Shown one piece after another: positions 1 to 8,925 of a stretch of 64,000 bases of DNA (position 1 is its first letter; every line of letters starts with the position of its first letter). The notes beneath the pieces are model-generated. The model was not told where the DNA came from. It saw only the letters and a list, made by a program, of their open reading frames with translations, and searched no databases. Position numbers and translations under genes: made by a program. Source of the DNA: Spirosoma foliorum (GTDB lineage: Bacteria > Bacteroidota > Bacteroidia > Cytophagales > Spirosomataceae); contig NZ_CP059732.1 of NCBI RefSeq assembly GCF_014117325.1, positions 5,345,001 to 5,409,000 of the forward strand. Direction: 5' to 3'.

Positions 1-2233
1 GTACGTTATACAGCAGGTTGGTTGTCCGCTTTGTATAAAAATCGTAAATGAACTGGATACGATCGTTCAATAAACCCAGATCAAGACCAATGTCGAACTG
101 CTTTGTCGTTTCCCAGCCCAGATTTGGGTTAGCCAGCGATGTGACAACAGCTCCCGTAGCAACCGTGCTACCAAATACGGCATTGGTTGTATTGTTCACC
201 AACGCATACGATGTGTAGTTACCGATGTTGTTATTACCGATTACGCCATAACTAGCCCGAACTTTGGCAAACGAAACGGGTAGCACTGATTTCATGAAAT
301 CTTCGTCTGATACTACCCAGCCCACCGAAGCTGATGGGAACGTACCAAACTTATTATTGGCGCCAAAACGAGACGAACCATCCGTACGAACAGCCGCCGT
401 AAACAGGTATTTGCCTTTATAGTTATAGGTCAAACGAGACAGGTAAGAAGTCAATGCCCATTGGTTGATGCCATTGTTTGTACCACCCCGGTTTATATTA
501 AGTGCTCCCTGAATTGTTGGCAGCCGATCATCGGCATACGTATCAGCCTGAATCCGACTAAACTCCTGACGATAGTACTGATTAGTAAAACCAGCCAGCA
601 ACTCGAAGTTGTGATCGTTAAAGCTACGGCTATAGGTAGCTAAGTTTTCGTTCAGCCAGGACGTATTTTCCAATCCCTGACGAATCGAAACAGCGGTGGT
701 TGGAATGGGTACGTTGATAGCGCTGGTGGCTGTCGACGGGTTAAAGAAGAAGAATTTAGAATTCTGATATTCGATGTTCATCGTCGACCGAAGGGTTAAT
801 CCTGTGATCGGCCGATATTGGATATAAGCGTTTGCCAGCAAGTTTGTATTCTTGGTCTCATTGATCAGTTCCTTAGCAGCCCGCACCCAGTTTGGATACT
901 GGAAAATATTACCTGTACTAGCTGGGAACTGGTTGAATTTAGTTAGCTCGCCATTCGCATCGTAAATAGGCATAACTGGCCATGTGTGCAGGGCGTTAAA
1001 CAAAATCCCGGTTCCGCGGTCACCATCAGTCCGGGGTGTATTGTCGTATACATAGGAAGGTGCGACGTTAAAGCCAATCGTTACTCGATCCGATATATTG
1101 TAATTTGAGTTCAGACGTAGTGAGTACCGTTTGTAATTATTGTTAAGCACTACCCCATCCTGATTCAAAACACCAGCTACCAAGGATGTATTGGACTTAC
1201 CTGTGTTGCTGGAAATACTGAGGTTGTAGCTCTGAATAGGCGCAACTCGCAGTAAAGCGTCATACCAGTCGTTATTTTTCCCTTCGTATTGAGATGGATT
1301 TTGAAACTCGACCGGTACAGCCTGCAACTGGTCTTCGTAATATTCTTTCTTAAACTGAGCAAACTGAACAGCATTCAACATTTTCACCCGACCTTTCATC
1401 GGCACCTGCTGTACACCTGCAAATGTGTTAAAGCTAATGTTTGTCTGACCAGGTTTCCCTTTTTTGGTGGTAATCAGCACAACTCCGTTAGCTGCCCGCG
1501 AACCATAGAGAGAAGTTGAAGCAGCATCTTTCAAAATCGAGAGATCTTCAATCTCATCAGGGTTAAGTTGGGCAATGTTGCCCGTGATTGGGAAACCATC
1601 GACTACGTAAAGCGGGTCACTACCAGCCGAAACTGATACCTGCCCCCGGATACGAATACTGATACCCTGACCTGGTTTACCAGTGGCCTGGTTGATTTGC
1701 ACACCTGCCAGACGGCCTTGCAGTTTTTGGCCAATCTGCGATACGGGTAAATCTTTAATTTCTGCCGCGCTTACGGTTTGTACAGCACCCGTGATTTCTT
1801 TTTTCAACTGACTACCGTAACCAACAACAACGACTTCGTTCAGAGTCTGATCATCAGGTGTCAGTGTTACATTTACCGACGTTTGATTACCAATCAGTAC
1901 TTCTTTACGCGCATATCCAACAAAGCTAAACACCAGTACCGAACTGGTACTAGGCGCTACAAGTTTGAAACTCCCGCTTGCGTCGGTGTTGGTACCCTGA
2001 GTGCTACCTTTTACAATGACACTTACGCCCGGTAATCCGGCTCCCTTTTCATCAACTACTTTACCCGATACGGTAACGTCTGCAGTCGCTTCAGTGTGAG
2101 GATTCGTGGTGTTTCTCGCCAGTAAATCGGTGGGACGAGTGTGCTCCGATAGCACGGCTTTGGGCACCTGAGCGAAGCTCGTGAAAGAGCCCGTCAGCAG
2201 GCATAGTGCCACCAACTGATAAAGTTTTTTCAT
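1..2233 (-). CDS. SusC/RagA-family TonB-linked outer membrane protein, 3' end cut by window edge
   Basis: The reading frame is open from an ATG at 2233 to the window edge, about 744 codons, so the C-terminal barrel strands are missing. It opens with a signal peptide (MKKLYQLVALCLLTGSFTSFAQ). A carboxypeptidase-like regulatory domain follows (VTVSGKVVDEKGAGLPGVSV, about residues 50-130), then the SusC signature around VVVGYG and the plug domain with QGRLAGVQ and SIRIRGQ. The rest is beta-barrel sequence such as VRTDGSSRFG. SusC proteins import oligosaccharides or peptides across the outer membrane with a SusD lipoprotein and TonB; the SusD partner would lie left of the window. It is the last visible gene of the minus-strand series that starts at the rhamnulose-phosphate aldolase gene. 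Family certain; substrate unknown. Confidence 0.93.
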   Translation of the reverse strand, partial: MKKLYQLVALCLLTGSFTSFAQVPKAVLSEHTRPTDLLARNTTNPHTEATADVTVSGKVVDEKGAGLPGVSVIVKGSTQGTNTDASGSFKLVAPSTSSVLVFSFVGYARKEVLIGNQTSVNVTLTPDDQTLNEVVVVGYGSQLKKEITGAVQTVSAAEIKDLPVSQIGQKLQGRLAGVQINQATGKPGQGISIRIRGQVSVSAGSDPLYVVDGFPITGNIAQLNPDEIEDLSILKDAASTSLYGSRAANGVVLITTKKGKPGQTNISFNTFAGVQQVPMKGRVKMLNAVQFAQFKKEYYEDQLQAVPVEFQNPSQYEGKNNDWYDALLRVAPIQSYNLSISSNTGKSNTSLVAGVLNQDGVVLNNNYKRYSLRLNSNYNISDRVTIGFNVAPSYVYDNTPRTDGDRGTGILFNALHTWPVMPIYDANGELTKFNQFPASTGNIFQYPNWVRAAKELINETKNTNLLANAYIQYRPITGLTLRSTMNIEYQNSKFFFFNPSTATSAINVPIPTTAVSIRQGLENTSWLNENLATYSRSFNDHNFELLAGFTNQYYRQEFSRIQADTYADDRLPTIQGALNINRGGTNNGINQWALTSYLSRLTYNYKGKYLFTAAVRTDGSSRFGANNKFGTFPSASVGWVVSDEDFMKSVLPVSFAKVRASYGVIGNNNIGNYTSYALVNNTTNAVFGSTVATGAVVTSLANPNLGWETTKQFDIGLDLGLLNDRIQFIYDFYTKRTTNLLYNV

Positions 2234-2237
2234 AAAA

Positions 2238-2261
2238 GTATTAGATAGGTAATAAGGTTAG
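2238..2261 (-). promoter_or_regulatory. Leader motif shared with the aldolase gene at 15145
   Basis: This 24-base segment lies 4 bases upstream of the SusC start codon. It matches the segment at 15158-15181, upstream of the bifunctional aldolase gene, at 22 of 24 positions (plus-strand core ttagataggt, outer ends gta and ggttag). The two genes are unrelated and about 13 kb apart. A common 5' leader or operator is one reading; a generic translation-enhancing leader is another. Confidence 0.4.
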
Positions 2262-2490
2262 CTCGACCAACTATCCTGAGGAAAAGTCAGTTTCATGGCC
2301 AAATATTACCAATCAACTACCACCAACTTTCCCATACCTACCCACACTTCGTACAATTATTTATAAAAATTATCTATTATATATTTATTAATTGGTCCGA
2401 TGGTTAGTAAACAAGAGATTATCTATGCCTGTCGAGCAGGCACATTATAGTATAATCATTAAGAATGGTTGGGGAATAAATCAGCTACGT

Positions 2491-4677
2491 TCAATTGATA
2501 AATACCTCATCAACAAGCAATAAGGCGTTGTTTCCTTTATTCGGGTGCCAGTCCGGAATTTGTTTGACAGGCTTTGCGATAATCTTTAAGAAAGAGACGG
2601 TTTGTGATTTAAATCGGCATTCCACTGATTTCAACACAGGGGGAATTTTCTTGGTGGGTTGTTCAGGTTTGAGGGTACCCAGTAGCTTCATCTGATCTCG
2701 CTTGTCCCCTCCCCAAATCTCAATTACGCTCGGCGGGAAAATGCTGGTTTCCTCCTCGACCATGATCCGCAAAGCAACTGAGTTGACCGTAACTGGCTTC
2801 TTAAATTCGGACACCAGCGCCATGTCGTTTTTCCGGAACCCCGCCCAGTTATTTGCCCAGGCCGGGCTATTGGCATTGAATGTACCCAGCTTACCATCGA
2901 AAAACGTATGAGCGCCATCTGCCTGATGTACAGGATTTAATGGCAGTAACAGATTAACGCTATCGGGCTTAAAGCTGCTTTTATAGAAATCAAACGTGGC
3001 CATATTACTTCCGAACCAACCGGCTTTATATGCCTTTGCCTTTATCTGTGTTGGTTGATTGAGTACCGTCTGACCGTTGAAGATTGGCGAATGAATACTG
3101 TCGGGTTCCGAACCATCAGTCGTAAAACGGATTTCAACACCTTTAACGGGGTGTTTTAGTTGCAAAGTAAGCGACTGACCAAATATAGTTGAGCTGTTTT
3201 TTACTTGTGGCGGATTCAGTTTGATAGGCTCACTACTCGCTCCATCGAATCCAGCAATGAACTGAATATGCTTATTCGCTTTCTGTAATTGACCAATTTG
3301 GTCTGTCGTCAATTTTGTATTCCAGACCGCCAGCGTTTTCAGGCTTTTGAAGCCACTAAGCTGTTTCTGTAAGACATCGTATGTAACACCTGTACCCGCT
3401 AACGATAATGTTTGTAGCTGTTTTAAAGCGGATAAATCGCCTAAACTTGCCCCTGTAATATCCGTAAAATTAAGATCTAGTTTCTGAAGGTTTTCAAACT
3501 CGCCAATTCGTTTTAAATCAGCATCCTTTACGGGCATCTTATTGAGATTCAGATAGACAACCTGTTGTTTAACCGGACTCAGTTCTGTTAATTTTTCGGG
3601 TGTAAAGGCCGACTTGTTATACAGATTCACCGCCAGAGCTGGGGATTCTTTCGCCAACGGAGCCACGGTGCGGTAATCATTATTCAGGCTCTTAACAGTT
3701 TCCTCATCAGCCGCATCAAAATCAAACTCTTCGGTTTGCTCGCTGGGTTTAAATAAGCCCGCTGCGATAAAACGTAACGAGTCGTTAGCGGGCAGATCGA
3801 TTACACGCTTTTTAACATCAGCGTTATTTTTCACCCATAACGACAACAACATTACTTCCTGCGGTGTAAGCTGGGTTTTGCCGGATGGTGGCATGTGTTT
3901 TTTCTCATCCAGTGGCAGGTGAATTCGTTGCAGTAACAAGCTTATATCGGGTTTCCCAGCAACAAACAACTTACCCGTTTTTCCACCTTTCAGCATAGCC
4001 TCAACCGAAGCCAGATTTAGCTGTCCTTTTAGTTTATCGGGATTATGACAACTAACGCACTTTTGCTCAAAAATAGGTTGAATTACATCGGCGTACACCA
4101 GCGCCTTATCGAGCGAAACGGGAGCGGGTTTGAACTGGTTACTGATTGGTTCGAAGAGGAAATTATCGCCGTGAGTCAGCGTTGCCCCATAATGCCCGGC
4201 ACCGATTAAAAAAAGAATTGTTGTCACAGCACTGACCTGGGCAATTCGAGTAGTATACCAGGATTTGTTTCGTATCCAGTACACCAGCGTTGCCAGAAAA
4301 AAGATACCCACACCGGTCCATTTATGCCATGAAAGCGCCTGGCCACTATAGCCATCTTCCTTAGCCAAAAACAGACCCATAATGACTGTAATCCCAGCCG
4401 ATAAAGCGCCCACCAGCAATAGGCTATTCAGAAAATCACGGTAAAACTCCGAAACGGCGGGATTTGCAGCACTGGTCATCCGAAAGCGAAAAGCCTCCAT
4501 AATCATGGCCAGCAACAAAATCACAATCGGGAAATGAAGCAACAGCGGATGCATTCGTCCTAGCGGCTGTAGCCAGATAGGTACGACGAAACGGGTGCTG
4601 AACAGCAATAGAAATACGATGAAGATTGTCGAGGCAAACAACGCCTGTTCCGCTACTCCAATCAGCCGTTTATTCAT
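2491..4677 (-). CDS. DUF2231 membrane protein fused to PSCyt1 cytochrome c, leucine-rich repeats and a chitobiase-like C-terminal domain
   Basis: This is a 728-residue protein. Hydrophobic segments fill about residues 12-165 and match DUF2231 (RMHPLLLHFP at 41-50, GHYGATLTHGD near 161). A planctomycete-type cytochrome c domain follows with heme site CVSCH at 207-211 and a distal HMPPSGK that may supply the sixth ligand. Leucine-rich repeats lie at about 370-470, then a stretch resembling the chitobiase/beta-hexosaminidase C-terminal domain (VEIRFTTDGSEPDS). The likely layout is an inner-membrane anchor with a periplasmic heme domain and protein- or sugar-binding modules. A sister protein at 10602-13041 shares the DUF2231-PSCyt1 part but then carries DUF1549/DUF1553. 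It lies 131 bases downstream of a DUF1501 gene on the same strand. Domain calls are firm; an electron-transfer role is inferred. Confidence 0.85.
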   Translation of the reverse strand: MNKRLIGVAEQALFASTIFIVFLLLFSTRFVVPIWLQPLGRMHPLLLHFPIVILLLAMIMEAFRFRMTSAANPAVSEFYRDFLNSLLLVGALSAGITVIMGLFLAKEDGYSGQALSWHKWTGVGIFFLATLVYWIRNKSWYTTRIAQVSAVTTILFLIGAGHYGATLTHGDNFLFEPISNQFKPAPVSLDKALVYADVIQPIFEQKCVSCHNPDKLKGQLNLASVEAMLKGGKTGKLFVAGKPDISLLLQRIHLPLDEKKHMPPSGKTQLTPQEVMLLSLWVKNNADVKKRVIDLPANDSLRFIAAGLFKPSEQTEEFDFDAADEETVKSLNNDYRTVAPLAKESPALAVNLYNKSAFTPEKLTELSPVKQQVVYLNLNKMPVKDADLKRIGEFENLQKLDLNFTDITGASLGDLSALKQLQTLSLAGTGVTYDVLQKQLSGFKSLKTLAVWNTKLTTDQIGQLQKANKHIQFIAGFDGASSEPIKLNPPQVKNSSTIFGQSLTLQLKHPVKGVEIRFTTDGSEPDSIHSPIFNGQTVLNQPTQIKAKAYKAGWFGSNMATFDFYKSSFKPDSVNLLLPLNPVHQADGAHTFFDGKLGTFNANSPAWANNWAGFRKNDMALVSEFKKPVTVNSVALRIMVEEETSIFPPSVIEIWGGDKRDQMKLLGTLKPEQPTKKIPPVLKSVECRFKSQTVSFLKIIAKPVKQIPDWHPNKGNNALLLVDEVFIN

Positions 4678-4707
4678 TTTAAAATTGAAGGTAAGGAGCT
4701 AATGATC

Positions 4708-4805
4708 TGGCGCGGGTATTTACCCGTGCCTATTTATTCAGCAAGCATTCGCTTGCGTCAGTGAATACTGACTTCATTAAAAGACACGAGTAAATACTCG
4801 CGCCA
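4708..4805. repeat. REPIN-like inverted repeat of nested palindromes
   Basis: The outer arms 4708-4728 and 4785-4805 pair at 19 of 21 positions (tggcgcgggta... against ...tactcgcgcca). Each arm is itself a palindrome (cgggta/tacccg and cgagta/tactcg). Two further small hairpins sit between them: gcaagc/gcttgc at 4741-4756 and gtcagt/actgac at 4757-4772. No T-run follows on either strand. It fills the gap between two minus-strand genes and shares its ggcgcg...cgtgcc ends with the element at 8801-8915. Confidence 0.75.
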
Positions 4806-4808
4806 TAA

Positions 4809-6275
4809 TTACGCAATAATATCATGTACCACTTTCCCCGAAACATCCGTCAGCCGATACCGACGGCCCAGGTGTTTGAAGATCAGTTTCTCATGGTTGA
4901 GGCCCATTTGATTCAACACTGTAGCCTGGAAATCATGCACGTGCACAGGGTCTTTGACGATATTATACCCCATTTCGTCGGTTTCGCCGTACACAATGCC
5001 GGGTTTGATACCACCGCCCGCCATCCAGATCGTGAAGCAACGTGGGTGATGATCCCGACCGTAATTGTCTTTAGTCAGTTTGCCTTGCGTATAGCTGGTG
5101 CGGCCAAACTCCCCACCCCAAATCACCAGTGTTTCGTCGAGCAAACCCCGCTGTTTTAGATCGGTAACTAAAGCGGCTGATGCCTGATCGACGTCTTTCG
5201 CCTGCTTGGCAATCTCGAACGGAAGGTTCCCGTGCTGATCCCAGCCCTGGTGGTACAACTGAACAAATCGAACCCCGTTTTCGGATAGCTTTCTGGCTAG
5301 TAGGCAATTGGCAGCAAAGGTGCCGGGCACCAAACAATCAGGACCATAAAGTTTGATAATATCGTCGGGCTCCTTTGATAAATCCATGACTTCAGGCACG
5401 GCGGTTTGCATCCGGTACGCCATCTCGTACTGCTTCACTTTGGCGGTTATTTCTGGATCACCAAACTCCTGATACGATAAATCATTGAGCTGCGCCAGAT
5501 TATCGAGCATGTCCCGGCGATCCTGCCGATTCATACCATCGGGATCGCGGAGATACAAAACGGGGTCTTCGCCCTTGCTAAACTGAACGCCCTGGTGAAT
5601 GGAATCCAGAAACCCATTCGACCATAGCTTGGAATAAACGCCCTGTCCATTACCAATTCCCCGCGATAGCAATACCGTAAAATTGGGCAGATTCTTATTT
5701 TCATTACCTAGTCCGTAGCTCAACCAGGAACCCATACTAGGTCGATTTCCCTGCTGCGAACCCGTCTGCAAAAACGTGAGCGCTGGATCGTGATTAATAG
5801 CCTCCGTGAACATGGACTTCACAATGCAAAGGTCATCCACAATTTTGGCTGTATATGGAAACAGGTCACTCACCCACGCCCGCGACTGGCCATACTGCTT
5901 GAAATCGACAAACGAGCCCACCAACGGGAATTGCTTCTGATTGGCTGTCATACCCGTCAGGCGTTGCGTCCCGCGAACAGAAGGGGGTATCTCCTGCCCC
6001 ATCATTTCCCGCAGTTTGGGCTTATAATCAAACAGTTCCTGTTGCGAGGGTGCTCCATTCTGGAACAGGTAAATCACCCGTTTTGCCTTTGGCGCAAAAT
6101 GGGGAATTCCGGGGGTTAGCCCGTCTTCGCTCATTCCGTTTCCGCTGAACAGATCAGGAATCAGCAACGAACCCAGGGCCGCGCTGCCCAAGCCCAAACT
6201 CAATCGGGAGAGGAAACGACGCCGGTTAAAATTCAGACCGTGTTCGAGAATTTCTTTTTCCATAGCAGTTGGCAA
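4809..6275 (-). CDS. DUF1501 domain protein with Tat signal
   Basis: This is a 488-residue DUF1501 protein, a family within the alkaline phosphatase/sulfatase-like fold that is still functionally unassigned. A twin-arginine signal is visible at the start (NRRRFLSRLSLGLGSAALGS, residues 17-36), so a folded, possibly metal-bearing protein is exported. Family hallmarks include QNGAPSQQELFDYKP, the WDQHGNLP segment, WGGEFGRT, GRDHHPRCF and a C-terminal VHDFQATVLNQMG stretch. An in-frame ATG at residue 5 is an equally good start. DUF1501 genes usually sit beside PSCyt1/DUF1549/DUF1553 genes, and here one lies on each side on the same strand. The substrate is unknown. Confidence 0.9.
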   Translation of the reverse strand: MPTAMEKEILEHGLNFNRRRFLSRLSLGLGSAALGSLLIPDLFSGNGMSEDGLTPGIPHFAPKAKRVIYLFQNGAPSQQELFDYKPKLREMMGQEIPPSVRGTQRLTGMTANQKQFPLVGSFVDFKQYGQSRAWVSDLFPYTAKIVDDLCIVKSMFTEAINHDPALTFLQTGSQQGNRPSMGSWLSYGLGNENKNLPNFTVLLSRGIGNGQGVYSKLWSNGFLDSIHQGVQFSKGEDPVLYLRDPDGMNRQDRRDMLDNLAQLNDLSYQEFGDPEITAKVKQYEMAYRMQTAVPEVMDLSKEPDDIIKLYGPDCLVPGTFAANCLLARKLSENGVRFVQLYHQGWDQHGNLPFEIAKQAKDVDQASAALVTDLKQRGLLDETLVIWGGEFGRTSYTQGKLTKDNYGRDHHPRCFTIWMAGGGIKPGIVYGETDEMGYNIVKDPVHVHDFQATVLNQMGLNHEKLIFKHLGRRYRLTDVSGKVVHDIIA

Positions 6276-6319
6276 CTAGAACGCTGATTTTATGATCAAT
6301 ATGATCAAATATGATTTAG

Positions 6320-6405
6320 CTGCATCCTCGGTCTGTGTCCTCACAGAACGCCTGTAATTCAGCTTATGTCAAAGCGTTCTGTGAGGACACAGACCGAGGA
6401 TGCAG
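6320..6405. repeat. Perfect 32-bp inverted repeat
   Basis: The arms at 6320-6351 and 6374-6405 are exact reverse complements, with a 22-base loop. Each arm contains its own small palindrome (ctgtg tcct cacag). It lies between the DUF1501 start at 6275 and the 3' end of the next gene upstream (6462). There is no T-run of terminator type, though a hairpin this stable would affect the transcript. Confidence 0.8.
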
Positions 6406-6461
6406 TTATAAAAAGGTCTTAATTTTTATCTCAAAAATCATAACCATCAGCGTTCTGTTTA

Positions 6462-8780
6462 TCAAGACTTTGTGATGGTTTCTTCCAGATTATAAATCGT
6501 CGTTACAACTCGCATCAGAGCAGCCAGTTTTTTCTTATCGATACGAGCCGGAATTAGATATTCACCCACTGCCAGCGATCTCTCCGTACTGGCTGGCGTA
6601 AGCTTTTTCAGTTCCTTTTCGTAATAGGCCGTTAGCAGTTCGGTTTCTTTTTTGTTTGGTTGCCGACTCACGATCAGGCGGAACGCCTTGCTGATCTTAT
6701 CGTTCACAGCACTATTTTCCTGCAATAACCTAGCCGCCAACACTCGCGACGCTTCCAGTACGGTTGGGTCGTTGAGCATGACCAACGCCTGCAACGGCGT
6801 GTTGGTTTTCAAGCGTCGAACCTCGCAGAGATCGCGGTTGCTGGCATCGAAAATCGCCATTGACGGTGGAGGAACGGTTCGTTTAATGAGCGTATATATC
6901 CCCCGTCGATACAGGCTGGACCCATGATCCTGATTGTAAGCAGAAAGCAGGCCACGCCCTGATGTAGCGCCTTCCCACAAACCCGCAGGTTGATACGGTT
7001 TTACACTCGGCCCGCCAATGGTTGGGTTTAATAATCCGCTACTGCTCAGGACTAAATCTTTGATAAACTCAGCCTGAATTCGGTAGCGAGGGCCACGCGC
7101 CAGAAGTACGTTGTCTGGGTCAGTGGCCAGTTTTTCGGGCGTTATCACGGCCGATTGTCGGTAGGTAGCCGAAGTCACCATCTGCTTGACCAGCCGTTTG
7201 ATATCCCAGCCATGTTCCATAAAATCGACGGCCAGCCAGTCGAGTAAAGCGGGGTGCGTGGGGAGGTCACCCTGCATGCCGAAATCACCGGACGTTTTCA
7301 CGATGCCTTTCCCGAAAAACTCCTGCCATAAATGATTGACATACACACGAGCCGTGAGCGGGTTCTTTTTGTCGAACATCCATTTAGATAGCCCTAACCG
7401 ATTTTTGGGATAGCTTGGATTGAACGGAAGAATTGCCGTAGGTGTCCCAACCTGAACTTCTTCGCCCGGCGCATCATAGGCTCCGCGTTTCAGCAAAAAC
7501 GTTTTGCGAGTCGTATCCAAATCACCCATCACCGACACAATCAGCCGATTGGTATCCCGCTTATTGACGAACGACAAAATGCTTTGAATGTCTTCATCGC
7601 AGATTTCCATCAGTGGTTTCTTGGCATAGGTATCCGGCCCACCAATCACCGACTCGATACCCACTTCCTTCACATTATTGAAGAAGGCAAAGAGCTGGTA
7701 ATATTCTTTCTGAGGAAACGGGTCGTATTTGTGATCGTGGCAATGCGCGCATTCGATGGTTACGCCTAATAAGCCTTTACCCAACAGGTCAGTTCGGTCG
7801 GTCACATACATGGTTCGGTATTCTTCGGGAATCGTGCCTCCTTCTTCGGTTATTTTGTGATTCCGGTTGAAACCCGTCGCGAGCAACTGCTCTTTAGTAG
7901 AGTTTGGCATCAAATCGCCCGCCAGCTGCCAGGTCACGAAATCGTTGTAATGCATGTTTTTGTTGAATGCATGAATCACCCAATCGCGCCAGGGCCACTG
8001 CGTTCGGTAGCCATCATCCTGATACCCGTGCGAATCGGCATAACGAGCCAGATCAAGCCAATGCAACGCCATTTTTTCGCCGTAAGCCGGATTTTTCAGT
8101 AACTGATCGACAGCTTTCTCATAAGCGTTGGCACTCTTGTCAGCTAGAAAACTGTCCATTAGTTGCAGACTAGGTGGCAACCCGACTAAATCGAAACTCA
8201 AGCGTTTCAGCAATCGTTCTTTATCAGCTTCATCATTGGGCTTTAAGCCCTTCTCTTCCTGCTTTTGCAAGATGAAATAGTCAATTTCGTTTTTGGGCCA
8301 GTCGGTTTCTTTTACAGTTGGAAGAGCCGGTTTCTTGGGGGCTACAAACGCCCAGTGTTTCTCGTAGGTCGCCCCTTGCTGAATCCATTTCTCGATCAAC
8401 TTTATTTCACGAGCTGATAGTTTCAGATTCGACGAAGGCGGGGGCATCATCATCGCCGTGTCGGTCGAGCTAATTCGCAAAAACACTTCCGACAGTTCGG
8501 GTTTGCCGGGTACCAGTGCATGAGCCGATGGGTGTTCTTTCAGAGCTTTATAAGCACTTTCGGCCATATCGAGCCGTAGTCCAGCTTCGCGTTTGTTCGC
8601 ATCGGGACCATGACAGGCCAGGCATTTGTCCGAAAGAATAGGGCGGATATCGAAGTTATAGCTAACCACCTCTGGAATAGCTTCCGACCCACTGTGATTA
8701 GCTGAACTAGTTGCGCAGGATTGCATGTACCACACAAACCCTGCAATCACAGCCAGCAAATAGTATGGACTTATTCGCAT
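6462..8780 (-). CDS. Planctomycete-type cytochrome c protein, PSCyt1-DUF1549-DUF1553
   Basis: This 772-residue protein has the classic order PSCyt1, DUF1549 (PSCyt2), DUF1553 (PSD1). It begins with a hydrophobic signal ending in a relaxed lipobox (YMQSC22), so a periplasmic or surface lipoprotein is likely. Heme site 1 is CLACH at 53-57; a second CxxCH (CAHCH, in TIECAHCHDHKYDPFP) lies in the DUF1549 part and is a family hallmark. DUF1549 shows ERLLKRLSFDLVGLPPS and WLDLARYADSHGYQ; DUF1553 shows NPLTARVYVNHLWQEFFGKG and RRGIYTLIKRTVPPP. The family is abundant in Planctomycetes and some Bacteroidota, often near polysaccharide genes, but the reaction is unproven. The flanking DUF1501 genes are its usual partners, implying a shared complex or pathway. 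Confidence 0.9.
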   Translation of the reverse strand: MRISPYYLLAVIAGFVWYMQSCATSSANHSGSEAIPEVVSYNFDIRPILSDKCLACHGPDANKREAGLRLDMAESAYKALKEHPSAHALVPGKPELSEVFLRISSTDTAMMMPPPSSNLKLSAREIKLIEKWIQQGATYEKHWAFVAPKKPALPTVKETDWPKNEIDYFILQKQEEKGLKPNDEADKERLLKRLSFDLVGLPPSLQLMDSFLADKSANAYEKAVDQLLKNPAYGEKMALHWLDLARYADSHGYQDDGYRTQWPWRDWVIHAFNKNMHYNDFVTWQLAGDLMPNSTKEQLLATGFNRNHKITEEGGTIPEEYRTMYVTDRTDLLGKGLLGVTIECAHCHDHKYDPFPQKEYYQLFAFFNNVKEVGIESVIGGPDTYAKKPLMEICDEDIQSILSFVNKRDTNRLIVSVMGDLDTTRKTFLLKRGAYDAPGEEVQVGTPTAILPFNPSYPKNRLGLSKWMFDKKNPLTARVYVNHLWQEFFGKGIVKTSGDFGMQGDLPTHPALLDWLAVDFMEHGWDIKRLVKQMVTSATYRQSAVITPEKLATDPDNVLLARGPRYRIQAEFIKDLVLSSSGLLNPTIGGPSVKPYQPAGLWEGATSGRGLLSAYNQDHGSSLYRRGIYTLIKRTVPPPSMAIFDASNRDLCEVRRLKTNTPLQALVMLNDPTVLEASRVLAARLLQENSAVNDKISKAFRLIVSRQPNKKETELLTAYYEKELKKLTPASTERSLAVGEYLIPARIDKKKLAALMRVVTTIYNLEETITKS

Positions 8781-8800
8781 AACAACGATTTGTTTAGAGA

Positions 8801-8915
8801 TGGCGCGAGGCTCCAGCCTCGTGCCGACTATTCTCCGGCCTCTGGCCGATTTTCAGCTAATTTATTTCGGCCAGAGGCCGGGGAATAATAGGCACGAGGC
8901 TAGAGCCGCGCGCCA
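8801..8915. repeat. REPIN-like inverted repeat, second copy of the ggcgcg family
   Basis: Outer arms 8801-8825 and 8891-8915 pair at 23 of 25 positions, and inner arms 8835-8849 and 8867-8881 pair perfectly. Every arm is again a small palindrome (cgaggct/agcctcg, cggcc/ggccg). The ends ggcgcg and cgtgcc match the element at 4708-4805 while the palindrome cores differ. It fills the gap between a PSCyt1 gene and a DUF1501 gene. Confidence 0.75.
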
Positions 8916-8925
8916 TCCTGCGCCA

